Source: Shuttleworthia sp045545575 (lineage in GTDB: Bacteria; Bacillota; Clostridia; Lachnospirales; Lachnospiraceae). From it: a stretch of DNA of 29,728 bases. The position numbers and the translations under genes are program-made. Positions 14,879-22,057 of the stretch are shown here, one piece after another (the stretch's first letter is position 1; every line of letters begins with the position of its first letter). Below the pieces are notes generated by a model, which was given only the letters and a program-made list of their open reading frames with translations, was not told where the DNA came from and did not search any database. The DNA is taken from assembly GCA_045545575.1 (NCBI GenBank), contig JAZQBE010000010.1:1-29728 (forward strand), written 5' to 3'.

Positions 14879-15592
14879 ATGCCGCTGATTCGATTTGCCG
14901 GCCGTCTGCTGGGGATCCGTGAACAGGATCTGATCCGCAGTCCGTACGAACTCGTTAAAAGAATGCTGCCGCTACTCTTTGTGCCGGTTTATTTCTATTT
15001 CTTTACTTTGTTGGAAGAGGTCCATCTCGGCAGCTATTATGTCGTGTCGAGCCGGATTGACGATCTCATCCCGTTCAATCCCTGGTTTATCTTCTTCTAT
15101 GATTTCTGGTTCGCCTACTGTGTCTGGGGGGTCGCGATCTTCCTGCTGCGCGAGGACGTCGCGGATTACCGCCGCATCTGCCTGAACCTGTTTGTCGGCA
15201 TGCTGCTGTTTCTGCTCGTCTCCTACCTGTTTCCGAACGTTCTTGGCATCCGCCACGTCGTGCGCAATCCGCAGAACATCGCCGAGCATCTGGTCATGCT
15301 GATCCAGCGGGCCGACACGCCGAAGAACGTGCTGCCGAGCATCCATGTGTTCAACTCGCTGGCCGTCGCGGATGCCGTCAGCCACAGCCGCTTCTATGCA
15401 CGCCGTCCGGGCGTGAAGCTGACGGTCTGGATCCTTTCTCTGCTGATCATCGCGTCGACGGTGTTCTTAAAGCAGCATTCCGTCATCGACGTCGCCCTCG
15501 CGTTCCTGCTGCAGCTGTCGATGTACCCGTTCCTGTACGGAAACCGCAGCGCCGTTCCCGGACGTGTCGGACAGACCCTGGTCCGCGAATAG
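14879..15592 (+). CDS. PAP2-superfamily membrane phosphatase/phosphotransferase
   Basis: A 237-residue membrane protein with about six hydrophobic helices. PAP2 motif 2 is present as PSIH (153-156, in LPSIHVFNSLAVA). Motif 3 is represented by STVFLKQHSVIDV, with His200 as nucleophile and Asp204. The usual KX6RP motif 1 is not obvious, as in the inositol-phosphotransferase-like branch. It probably removes or transfers a phosphate group on a lipid (phosphatidic acid, undecaprenyl pyrophosphate or similar) at the membrane's outer face. The ATG at 14879 follows GGAGG (14868-14872); the in-frame TTG at 14873 is too close to that site. It is monocistronic, divergent from the L,D-transpeptidase, and convergent with nadE across a strong terminator. 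The substrate is unknown. Confidence 0.83.
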   Translation: MPLIRFAGRLLGIREQDLIRSPYELVKRMLPLLFVPVYFYFFTLLEEVHLGSYYVVSSRIDDLIPFNPWFIFFYDFWFAYCVWGVAIFLLREDVADYRRICLNLFVGMLLFLLVSYLFPNVLGIRHVVRNPQNIAEHLVMLIQRADTPKNVLPSIHVFNSLAVADAVSHSRFYARRPGVKLTVWILSLLIIASTVFLKQHSVIDVALAFLLQLSMYPFLYGNRSAVPGRVGQTLVRE

Positions 15593-15621
15593 CGCTTTGC
15601 CGCGAACCGCATCCCAACGAA

Positions 15622-15650
15622 AAAGCCGCCGGATCCGATCCGGCGGCTTT
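15622..15650. terminator. Bidirectional terminator between PAP2 gene and nadE
   Basis: A 14-bp perfect inverted repeat (15622-15635 with 15637-15650) flanked by A and T runs, in the 66-bp gap between convergent genes. The inner GATC pairs open to form the loop. Confidence 0.88.
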
Positions 15651-15658
15651 CGTTTGTC

Positions 15659-16435
15659 CTATTCTGCTTCAAACGGGTCAATGATCATCGGCATACGGCG
15701 CTTGTGCATGTTCGCGCGCTCCTTCGCCGCGATCTTTTCGTCTGTTTCGGCATCCCCGCAGGTCCCGAAACGGATAAACGCGTGGATGTCGGCATACTTC
15801 AGCCCGAGGTTCTCTTCGTCGCTCTTTCCGGACAGCCCGTCGGTCGGGGTCTTGACGACGAGATCGATCGGCAGCTCCTCGATGGTTTTGCCCACTTCCA
15901 CCACCTCGACGCTGGTCAGCTTCCCGAGCAGCGCGAAATCGCAGGACGTATCGCCGTCCTTCGTACAGTAGCCGACCGTCGCCTCGGACAGGTTGCCCGT
16001 GCCGACAAGGCGCGCCCCGAGGGCCTGGGCGATGTAGCGCAGCGTCGTCATCCGCAGCCGCGGCCCGACGTTGATGTCACTGGCGCGGGAATAGGGTACG
16101 GAAAACTCGCCCTCCTTCGCCGTGGACTCGATCTGGTCCGTGACCGCCTTCAAGGCGTCGTGCATGGCGCCGATGTTAACGGTGCGCTGACGGATGCCCA
16201 AAGATTCGCACACACGGATGCTGTCGGAAATATCCTTCTGCTCCCCGTCCGGAAGCATGACCCCATACACATGGTCCGCGCCGAGGGCCCGCGCGCAGAC
16301 CGCGGCCGACACGGTGGAATCCTTTCCGCCGGAAATGCCGATCACCACGTCGGTGAAGTGCTGTTCTGCCGCAATCTTCTGCACGCCGCGCACCAGACCG
16401 TCGCGGACGGCCGCCGCGTCAAATGAATATGCCAT
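15659..16435 (-). CDS. nadE: NH3-dependent NAD+ synthetase
   Basis: A 258-residue enzyme that amidates nicotinic acid adenine dinucleotide to NAD+ with ATP and ammonia, the last step of NAD synthesis. The ATP pyrophosphatase loop is SGGKDS (35-40). The block TGNLSEATVGYCTKDGD is the conserved substrate-binding and metal loop, and LPIDLVVKTPTDGLSGKSDEENLG is the C-terminal family block. The length shows the short form with no glutaminase domain, so it uses free ammonia. ATG at 16435 has GGGGAG upstream; an in-frame start at 16462 would overlap the hslO end and is not needed. It lies 23 bp after hslO and is the last gene of that operon. Confidence 0.95.
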   Translation of the reverse strand: MAYSFDAAAVRDGLVRGVQKIAAEQHFTDVVIGISGGKDSTVSAAVCARALGADHVYGVMLPDGEQKDISDSIRVCESLGIRQRTVNIGAMHDALKAVTDQIESTAKEGEFSVPYSRASDINVGPRLRMTTLRYIAQALGARLVGTGNLSEATVGYCTKDGDTSCDFALLGKLTSVEVVEVGKTIEELPIDLVVKTPTDGLSGKSDEENLGLKYADIHAFIRFGTCGDAETDEKIAAKERANMHKRRMPMIIDPFEAE

Positions 16436-16458
16436 CTCTTCTCCCCTTTCCTTTCCTT

Positions 16459-17343
16459 TCATTCTTTCCGCCCGGTATCGCGGATCCGCTTCAGGTCTTC
16501 CACGTCAAAAACGTATGCTTTGCCGCAGAAATGGCAGCACACTTCCGCCGGCTCGTCTTCGGCAATCATGCCGTCCAGATCCGATTTCGGCAGCGACAGC
16601 AGCACCCGCTCCACCTTGCCGCGGGAGCAGTCGCACAGAAACGACGCTTCCGTCCGCTCCGTCACCTGCATGGACAATCCGCCGAGCACGCGGGCAAGCA
16701 GGTCCTCCGGCGACGCGCCCTCCGACAGCTGGGACGTCACGGAAGGCAGGGACGCGATCTGCTTTTCAAGGGCGTCGATCACCTCGTCAGTGGCGTAGGG
16801 CATCAGCTGAAGAATAAACCCGCCGGCCTCCAGGACATTTCCGTCCGGTCCGACCAGGACACCGAGGGCCACAGACGAGGGAATCTGTTCGCTGACGGAA
16901 AAATAGTACGTCAGGTCCTCTGCCACCTCGCCGGACACCAGGTCCGTCGTGCCGATGTAGGGATCCTTCAGGCCCAGGTCCCGGATGACGCGCAGCATGC
17001 CTCTGCCGACGGCGCCGCCCACGTCCAGTTTTCCCGCCGCGTTCGGCGCAAGCTCCACGTCCGGAACATTCGCAAAGCCCTTCACGTGCCCGTGCGAATC
17101 CGCCGTCACCGTAATGCCGCGCGCCGGCCCGTCGCCGAGCAGCTGCAGCGTCAGCACGTCTTCGTCGCCCTTCATCATGACGCCCATCATCGCGGCCGCC
17201 GACAGGGTGCGGCCCAAGGCCGCCGTAATCACCGGGGACGTGCCGTGAAGGCGGTGCGCCTCCTGCACCAGATCTTTTGATGTGATGGCGAAAGCGCGGA
17301 TCTGTTCGTCCGCCGCCGTCGCGCGTACAATGTAATCGTTCAT
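16459..17343 (-). CDS. hslO: Redox-regulated chaperonin Hsp33
   Basis: A 294-residue cytosolic holdase chaperone switched on by oxidation. The N-terminal domain (1-175) carries GRTLSAAAMMGVMMKGDEDVLTLQLLGDGP-type family sequence. The C-terminal redox switch binds zinc through Cys237 and Cys239 (CDC) and Cys270 and Cys273 (CHFC); an extra Cys269 adjoins the last pair. On peroxide or bleach stress the zinc is lost, disulfides form, and the protein binds unfolding clients. ATG at 17343 lies 11 bp after the methyltransferase stop, with only a weak purine-rich ribosome site. The operon with nadE and the methyltransferase is a second redox-linked locus in this window. Confidence 0.95.
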   Translation of the reverse strand: MNDYIVRATAADEQIRAFAITSKDLVQEAHRLHGTSPVITAALGRTLSAAAMMGVMMKGDEDVLTLQLLGDGPARGITVTADSHGHVKGFANVPDVELAPNAAGKLDVGGAVGRGMLRVIRDLGLKDPYIGTTDLVSGEVAEDLTYYFSVSEQIPSSVALGVLVGPDGNVLEAGGFILQLMPYATDEVIDALEKQIASLPSVTSQLSEGASPEDLLARVLGGLSMQVTERTEASFLCDCSRGKVERVLLSLPKSDLDGMIAEDEPAEVCCHFCGKAYVFDVEDLKRIRDTGRKE

Positions 17344-17354
17344 ATTCCGTTTCT

Positions 17355-18128
17355 TCAGGATAATCCTTTTTCCTTTTTGCATTCCCGGCAGACCACGTAC
17401 AGACGCCGGCTGTCTTCGGAAGGCGTTTCAAGGGTATCCCCGTCCGCGATTTCCAGCAGTTCCAGTCCGGCTTCTGCAATTCGCTGCCGCAGTTCCTCCG
17501 CCGAAAGCCAGTGGGTTTCGTGTTCTTCCACCGACCGGACGTAACGGTCCGCGCTCCCGCCGCAGGCCAGATCCTCGCGGACATACAGCTCCAGGGCGTA
17601 TTCGTTCGTGCGGGTCTCGATGTCCGCGTGATTCTCCCAGATGTAGCTGCCCTCCGGCGCGCTGTCCGTCAGCACCTGATCGCCCAGGTCCAAATAGTAG
17701 GCTTCTGTGCGCAGGTCAAAGACAAACAGACCGCCCGGGTCGAGATAATTGTCCGCCAGCCGCAGCACGTCTGCCCAGTCCTCCCCGCCGGCGAGGTAGT
17801 TCATCGTATCGCAGACAGCGACAAATGCCGCCACCGTACCGTACAGCTCCATCTGCCGCATATCCTGACAGAGATAGAGAATGCCGCCCGGCGACGCCTC
17901 CCGCGCCACCGACAGCATCTCTTCGGAGGCGTCGATGCCGATCATGTCGAAGCCGGACTCTGCGAGAAGCCGTGTCATTCTGCCTGTTCCGCAGCCGAGT
18001 TCACAGCAGATCCCGCCCGTCACCCCGTAACGGGAAAGCAGCGCGGCCAGCTGGTCGCGCCACTCTTCATATGGGGTTTCTTCCATAAAGCGGTCATAGA
18101 CCGCGGCGAAGCCTTCGTAGATTCCCAT
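17355..18128 (-). CDS. SAM-dependent class I methyltransferase
   Basis: A 257-residue Rossmann-fold methyltransferase of the Methyltransf_25/UbiE-like type. Motif I is ELGCGTGR (43-50). The acidic ribose contact is in GIDASEEML, and motif II sits in VAVCDTMNYLA. After LDPGGLFVFDLRTE the protein has a small beta-rich extension. It uses S-adenosylmethionine to methylate an unknown acceptor. Its ATG shares one base with the upstream gene's stop codon (TGATG at 18130-18126), a translational coupling signal; the alternative TTG at 18131 would lie inside that overlap. It is 11 bp upstream of hslO, in an operon order often seen in clostridia as I recall. The substrate is not identifiable. Confidence 0.85.
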   Translation of the reverse strand: MGIYEGFAAVYDRFMEETPYEEWRDQLAALLSRYGVTGGICCELGCGTGRMTRLLAESGFDMIGIDASEEMLSVAREASPGGILYLCQDMRQMELYGTVAAFVAVCDTMNYLAGGEDWADVLRLADNYLDPGGLFVFDLRTEAYYLDLGDQVLTDSAPEGSYIWENHADIETRTNEYALELYVREDLACGGSADRYVRSVEEHETHWLSAEELRQRIAEAGLELLEIADGDTLETPSEDSRRLYVVCRECKKEKGLS

Positions 18129-19075
18129 CAAAAATGCACCTTCATCCAGTCAAGCAGCTCGGCAAAGACCTTGTCGCGGTCGGTCTCGTTCAAGACCTCA
18201 TGGCGGTCGCCTTCGAACAGACGGATCGTGACGTCCGAAATGCCCGCTGCCTTAAACAGGCCGAAGGCCGTTTTGACGCCGGCGCCGTTGTCGCCGACCG
18301 GGTCCTGTGCGCCGGAGACAAACAGCACCGGCAGGCTCTTCGGGATCGCGCCGATCTTCTTCGGATCGTTGTCAAACCCGCAGGAAGAAATCAGGCCGTA
18401 ATACGCGCGCAGCGTAAACATGTACGTACACTTCGGATCCTTGTAGTATTTCTCGACGATCGCCGGATCCTTTGTCAGCCAGCTGTTCGTCGGATCGGCG
18501 CCGGTCAGGTCGTACTGCTTGTACGGGGCGCCGAACATCAGGCCGGCGACGAAGGGGCTGCGGTATTCCCAGCCCTTGAAACGCGCGATCAGGCGGATGA
18601 CGTTTTTGCCCAGATTCACCACGCCGTCCGGCACGGTTCCGGTGCCCATGACGATCGCGCCGGACAGGCCCGAAAGCCGGTCCGCGTACACCGAAAGGTA
18701 TTTGCGGAGCATGTAGGACCCCATGCTGTGGCCCAGCACGAAGAACGGCACGTCGGGCCAGGTCTCCTTCGCGAGCTCGTAGTTTTTGTACATGTCGGCG
18801 ATCATGATATCGCTGGGATCGTCCGCGTGCATCACGCCCCACTCGGAGGGATCCTTTACGGATTCCCCGTGGCCGATGTGATCGTGGCCGGTCACGGCAA
18901 AGCCCCGCGTCGTCAGATACTCCGCAAAGGGCTCGTAGCGCTCGATGTATTCCACCATGCCGTGGGTAATCTGCAGCACCGCCACGACAGCGCCGTCATC
19001 CGGCAGCCAGCGCACCGCGTGAATCTCGGACTGTCCGTCCGCCGACGGAAACGTAAATACCGTTTTCTGTGCCAT
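18128..19075 (-). CDS. Alpha/beta hydrolase, monoacylglycerol lipase / lysophospholipase type
   Basis: A 315-residue serine hydrolase of the Hydrolase_4 (PldB-like) family. The nucleophile is Ser117 in GHSMGS; the triad is completed by Asp258 in SGAQDPVGD and His292 in EGDRHEVLNE. The oxyanion block is THGMVEYIERYEPFAEYL, and GHDHIGHGES is the family loop before the nucleophile. There is no signal peptide, so it is probably cytosolic, splitting monoacylglycerol or lysophospholipid esters. The ATG at 19075 has AGGGGG 7 nt upstream; an in-frame ATG at 19096 has none. It is the first gene of a minus-strand set (hydrolase, methyltransferase, hslO, nadE) and couples to the second through a TGATG overlap. 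Confidence 0.88.
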   Translation of the reverse strand: MAQKTVFTFPSADGQSEIHAVRWLPDDGAVVAVLQITHGMVEYIERYEPFAEYLTTRGFAVTGHDHIGHGESVKDPSEWGVMHADDPSDIMIADMYKNYELAKETWPDVPFFVLGHSMGSYMLRKYLSVYADRLSGLSGAIVMGTGTVPDGVVNLGKNVIRLIARFKGWEYRSPFVAGLMFGAPYKQYDLTGADPTNSWLTKDPAIVEKYYKDPKCTYMFTLRAYYGLISSCGFDNDPKKIGAIPKSLPVLFVSGAQDPVGDNGAGVKTAFGLFKAAGISDVTIRLFEGDRHEVLNETDRDKVFAELLDWMKVHF

Positions 19076-19103
19076 GACTTTTCCCCCTTTGATCAAGACA
19101 CCC

Positions 19104-19174
19104 TTTCCGGCCCTTCGAACAGCCGGAAATCCCCTCTATAACAGCCACACCCGGGAGCCGATGCCGCCCGGGTG
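19104..19174 (-). other. Two hairpins in the pta-hydrolase gap
   Basis: Two perfect 8-bp stems lie in the 140-bp gap after pta: CACCCGGG/CCCGGGTG (19148-19155 with 19167-19174) and TTTCCGGC/GCCGGAAA (19104-19111 with 19122-19129). Neither has a U-run on the minus strand, so intrinsic termination of pta is doubtful. I find no convincing promoter for the hydrolase operon here, so partial read-through from pta is possible. Confidence 0.4.
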
Positions 19175-19215
19175 CGCAATCCGTTACTCAAAACAAATCC
19201 GATGAAGCCGCTCTC

Positions 19216-20199
19216 TTACGCAAGCGCCGCCGTGATGATGGACATGGAATACACCTCGTCCGCGTTGCAGCCGCGGGACAGGTCGTTGATCGGCGCGTTC
19301 AGGCCAAGAAGGATCGGGCCGTAGGCGTCAAAGCCGCCTAAGCGCTGCGCGATCTTGTAGCCGATGTTGCCGGCGTCGATGTCCGGAAACATAAAGACGT
19401 TGCAGTGGCCGGCGGTGTCGTTGCCCGGGAACTTGGTCTTCGCGACTTCCGGCGCGACCGCGGCGTCAAACTGGATCTCGCCGACAATCGGCAGCTCCGG
19501 ATATTTTTCCTTCGCTTTCGCGGCGGCGGAAGCCATCTTCGTCACGGAGTCGCCCTTGCCGCTGCCCACGGTGGAGTAGCTTAAGAAGGCCACCTTCGGA
19601 TCCACGCCGAAAAGCTTCGCGCAGTTGACCGTCTCGCCGCAGATCTCGACGAGATTGTCATCCGTGGGATCGAGGTTGATCGCGCAGTCGGCCATGGCGA
19701 TGGTCTCTGTGCCGCCGTCCGCCGCCGGACGCACCAGGATGAAGCAGGAGGATACGATGCTGTTGCCCGGACGGGTCTTGATGACCTGCAGCGCCGGGCG
19801 AACGGTATCGGCCGTGGAATAGGTCGCGCCGCCTAAAAGGGAATCTGCGATGCCCATCTTGACGAGCATGGTTCCGAAATAATTCGGCGCCGCGAGGACC
19901 TTGCGGGCCTCTTCCGGGGTCATGCCCTTGCTCTTGCGCAGCTCGCAGAACAGGTCGACCATCTCTTCCATCCGGTCGAAGGCTGCCGGATCCACGATCT
20001 CGGCTCCTGCGATGTCAAAGCCGCCGGCCGCCGCGGCCGCTTCGATGTCGGCCTTGCCGCCGACCAGGACCGGAGTTAAAAAGCCGTCCTTTAACAGGCG
20101 GGCCGTCGCTTCGAGAATCCGGGGATCCGTGCCTTCCGTGAAGACAATCTTGCGGGGATTCTCCTTCAGGATTTCAATCATCTTGTCAAATGCGCTCAT
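19216..20199 (-). CDS. pta: Phosphate acetyltransferase
   Basis: A 327-residue phosphotransacetylase that interconverts acetyl-CoA and acetyl phosphate in the cytosol, the step before acetate kinase in fermentative ATP formation. Family blocks include IVFTEGTDPRILEATARLL near the N-terminus, APNYFGTMLVKMGIADSLLGGATYSTADTVRPALQVIKT in the middle, FLSYSTVGSGKGDSV, and the C-terminal GYKIAQRLGGFDAYGPILLGLNAPINDLSRGC. It is the short clostridial form with no regulatory N-terminal domain. ATG at 20199 follows AGAGGA; the in-frame start at 20247 lies in the leader and has no ribosome site. No acetate kinase gene is adjacent, unlike many clostridia. A close relative, phosphate butyryltransferase, is less likely given the match to Pta. 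Confidence 0.93.
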   Translation of the reverse strand: MSAFDKMIEILKENPRKIVFTEGTDPRILEATARLLKDGFLTPVLVGGKADIEAAAAAGGFDIAGAEIVDPAAFDRMEEMVDLFCELRKSKGMTPEEARKVLAAPNYFGTMLVKMGIADSLLGGATYSTADTVRPALQVIKTRPGNSIVSSCFILVRPAADGGTETIAMADCAINLDPTDDNLVEICGETVNCAKLFGVDPKVAFLSYSTVGSGKGDSVTKMASAAAKAKEKYPELPIVGEIQFDAAVAPEVAKTKFPGNDTAGHCNVFMFPDIDAGNIGYKIAQRLGGFDAYGPILLGLNAPINDLSRGCNADEVYSMSIITAALA

Positions 20200-20284
20200 G
20201 TTTTCCTCTTTTCTTTTCTGCTGAACAACACGGACCCGGCGAAGCATCGGTCAGACCCCGGCACTTCCCGGTCCGGACAAACCT

Positions 20285-20313
20285 ATTGTATAACGGCGGC
20301 AACCTGCGCACAA
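20285..20313 (-). promoter_or_regulatory. Promoter of pta
   Basis: On the minus strand, TTGTGC (20308-20313), a 17-bp spacer and TACAAT (20285-20290). It sits just past the terminator of the upstream gene and predicts a leader of about 80 nt, GC-rich and able to fold (GGACC and GGTCC arms near 20231 and 20270). Confidence 0.6.
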
Positions 20314-20322
20314 GCAAAAGTT

Positions 20323-20354
20323 AAAAGCGGAACGGGTGCCTGACCCCCGTTCCG
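20323..20354. repeat. Hairpin repeat, copy C
   Basis: 32 nt identical to the copy at 3433-3464, loop included, in the same orientation. It lies immediately after the stop codon of the DUF5648-repeat gene. Confidence 0.85.
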
Positions 20355-20359
20355 GTTTT
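20323..20359 (-). terminator. Terminator of the DUF5648-repeat protein gene
   Basis: A 9-bp stem (20328-20336 with 20346-20354), one mismatch, then AAAA/TTTT pairing. On the minus strand the stem is followed by CTTTTAACTTTT. The stop codon overlaps its foot, so termination is tight, and it isolates the gene from the pta promoter 10 bp beyond. Confidence 0.8.
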
Positions 20360-21294
20360 TACTTCACGCCGTACCAGCCGATGCCCTCCTGATGCCAGGC
20401 CCCGCTGGCGAGAAGAGCCGTCCGTTCGGCGAGGCTGGTGGTGTAATGATGGCTTCCCGTTTCCAGCGTCGGACAGTACAGCCGGAAGATCGGTACGCCC
20501 CAGGACGGGTCCGAATACCAGCCGATGCCTTCCTTTTCCCAGCCGGTCGTCCCGAGGGTCTCATATTCGTAAGCATCCATCGTATAGTGATGCTCTTTCG
20601 TGTAGGGATTGAACAGCCGATAGACCGGATCGCCCGCGAGCGGAGCATACCAGGCAATGCCTTCGTATTCCCAGCGGGCCGTCTTGACGAGCACCTCTTT
20701 CTCATTCGCGTCGGCCGTGTACAGATGCTCGTGATTGCCGGGGAAATACAGGCGGTACATGGGCTGGGTGCCGGCCGGCGGAGGCGGGTCGTCGTCTCCG
20801 GTGCCCGGTTCCTGATCAATGTAAAGAAGCGTCTTGACGACGCCGCTGTCGATGCGTCTTAACAGGCCGGTGTTTTCGTCGTACACCGTCGGGTAAACCA
20901 GGATGGTGTAGACGCCCGGAACGAGGCGGGACGTGTTGTATGCCAGACGGAAGGTGCGCGCCCCATCCTGCGGGATCCCGCTGCCGGCATAGTAGCCCTT
21001 TGCGTACTCGGCTTCGTCATCCACCCGGTCACCCTTCAGGGGATGGATGTCTCCTTCGAAAACATACAGCTCGCAGCCCTCGATCTGGTAGGAGCCGTGG
21101 GTCAGCGTAAACCGAATCGTGATCGTGTTGCCCTGAATCGTATGCCTGTCGATGGTATCCTCCGCAAAAGCGATCGAAGGCGCGACCGGCGTCGCGGACA
21201 CCCGAAGCGGCTGCAGCAGAAGCACAAAAAGCAGGACCGGCAGCAGCACCGCCGGCAGCATCCATCGCAGAACAGTTGTATGATGCTTTTTCAT
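20359..21294 (-). CDS. Secreted protein with three DUF5648 repeats
   Basis: A 311-residue exported protein. Residues 1-34 form a signal peptide or membrane anchor (basic start, long hydrophobic core, VSA before residue 35). Residues about 38-162 are an unrecognised, probably beta-rich domain. After an acidic, proline-rich linker (DDDPPPPAG) come three repeats of about 40-45 residues (180-216, 225-260, 270-308), each with YRLY.P or FRLY.P, an H-H/L-YT block, and a W..EGI.WY ending: the DUF5648 pattern of clostridial and lactobacillal surface proteins. The repeats are predicted to bind carbohydrate or cell wall; there is no experimental basis here. ATG at 21294 follows GAGAGGG; the longer frame to 21519 runs through the divergent gene and is rejected. 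It is divergent from an ECF S component. Confidence 0.85.
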   Translation of the reverse strand: MKKHHTTVLRWMLPAVLLPVLLFVLLLQPLRVSATPVAPSIAFAEDTIDRHTIQGNTITIRFTLTHGSYQIEGCELYVFEGDIHPLKGDRVDDEAEYAKGYYAGSGIPQDGARTFRLAYNTSRLVPGVYTILVYPTVYDENTGLLRRIDSGVVKTLLYIDQEPGTGDDDPPPPAGTQPMYRLYFPGNHEHLYTADANEKEVLVKTARWEYEGIAWYAPLAGDPVYRLFNPYTKEHHYTMDAYEYETLGTTGWEKEGIGWYSDPSWGVPIFRLYCPTLETGSHHYTTSLAERTALLASGAWHQEGIGWYGVK

Positions 21295-21344
21295 CTGCAC
21301 GCCCTCTCCCTTTCGCGAAAAACCTGCGCGAACACTTTCTATAC

Positions 21345-21383
21345 AGTATACCACTTGAAGCGGTTTTGCAAAAGTGCTATACT
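21345..21383. promoter_or_regulatory. Face-to-face divergent promoters built on a 12-bp inverted repeat
   Basis: Plus strand (ECF gene): TTGAAG 21355-21360, 17 bp, TATACT 21378-21383. Minus strand (DUF5648 gene): TTTTGC 21368-21373, 17 bp, TATACT 21345-21350. The -10 boxes are the outer ends of an inverted repeat, AGTATA-n-CACTT (21345-21356 with 21372-21383, one mismatch, 15-bp spacer). The two promoters overlap and cannot both be occupied by polymerase at once. Confidence 0.65.
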
Positions 21384-21408
21384 TGCGCGCAAAATCAAAG
21401 GAGGAGCC

Positions 21409-21981
21409 ATGCGAAAACTGTCCACAAAGCGGCTGATTCTTGCCGCACTTCTCGCGGCGCTGACCGCCGCGGCCACGCTTGTCATCCGCATCCCGACGCC
21501 GCTGATGGGCTATATCCACCCGGGCGACGGCCTGGTGCTTCTGTGCGGACTGTTTTTAGGCCCGCTGACCGGTGCGCTTGCCGCAGGCATCGGCTCCATG
21601 TTTGCGGACCTTCTCGGCGGCTATCTCGTATTCGCACCGGCGACGCTTGTGATCAAAGCCCTGTCCGCCTGGATTGCGGGTGCGGCCTTCCGGACGCTTC
21701 GGGACCTGAAAAAACCGCATCCCGCCTCGTTGACTTCCGATCTCGCCTCCCTGACCGGCGCCTGCATCCAGGCCGAAGCGGTCATGGTGCTGGGTTACTT
21801 CGCGTTTTCGGTCATCCTGGCCGGGCCGGCCGCCTCCGGCCTGAGCACAGCCGCCCTGCAGGCGGGCATCGCCGCCGCCGCGGCCGACATCCCCTTCAAT
21901 CTGGCCCAGGGAATCCTCGGTGTCATCCTCGCGGCCGTCCTGTATCCGGTGTTGAAACCCCTGCTGCGGGAACTCGGTTAA
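21409..21981 (+). CDS. ECF transporter substrate-binding (S) component
   Basis: A 190-residue integral membrane protein with about six hydrophobic segments. The sequence RIPTPLMGYIHPGDGLVLLCGLFLGPLTGALAAGIGSMFADLLGG with LVIKALSAWIAG is typical of the PF07155 group of energy-coupling factor S components, which bind a vitamin or its precursor and use a shared EcfAA'T module for ATP-driven uptake. Short N-terminal MRKLSTKRLILAALLAAL precedes the first helix. No Ecf ATPase or T subunit is in the window, so it would use one encoded elsewhere. The ATG at 21409 follows a perfect AAAGGAGG; longer in-frame starts run through the promoter. No riboswitch is visible in the 114-bp upstream region, so the ligand (riboflavin, HMP, pantothenate or another) is unknown. 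Confidence 0.85.
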   Translation: MRKLSTKRLILAALLAALTAAATLVIRIPTPLMGYIHPGDGLVLLCGLFLGPLTGALAAGIGSMFADLLGGYLVFAPATLVIKALSAWIAGAAFRTLRDLKKPHPASLTSDLASLTGACIQAEAVMVLGYFAFSVILAGPAASGLSTAALQAGIAAAAADIPFNLAQGILGVILAAVLYPVLKPLLRELG

Positions 21982-22012
21982 CGGTTTTTCCTATATAAAA
22001 GCAGCGAAAGTG

Positions 22013-22052
22013 AAAAGCACGTCTTTCCGGCAATCCGGAAAAACGTGCTTTT
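22013..22052. terminator. Bidirectional terminator between ECF S component and esterase genes
   Basis: A 10-bp outer stem (22013-22022 with 22043-22052), one mismatch, a 7-bp inner stem (22024-22030 with 22035-22041) and a CAAT loop, followed by T6GT4 on the plus strand and a T4 run on the minus strand. It ends both convergent transcripts, including the long pyr-pur string. Confidence 0.92.
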
Positions 22053-22057
22053 TTGTT

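Noticed and set aside
21295..21408. Vitamin riboswitch upstream of the ECF S component
   Set aside because: The plus-strand leader is only about 20 nt after the -10 at 21378-21383, too short for any known vitamin riboswitch.
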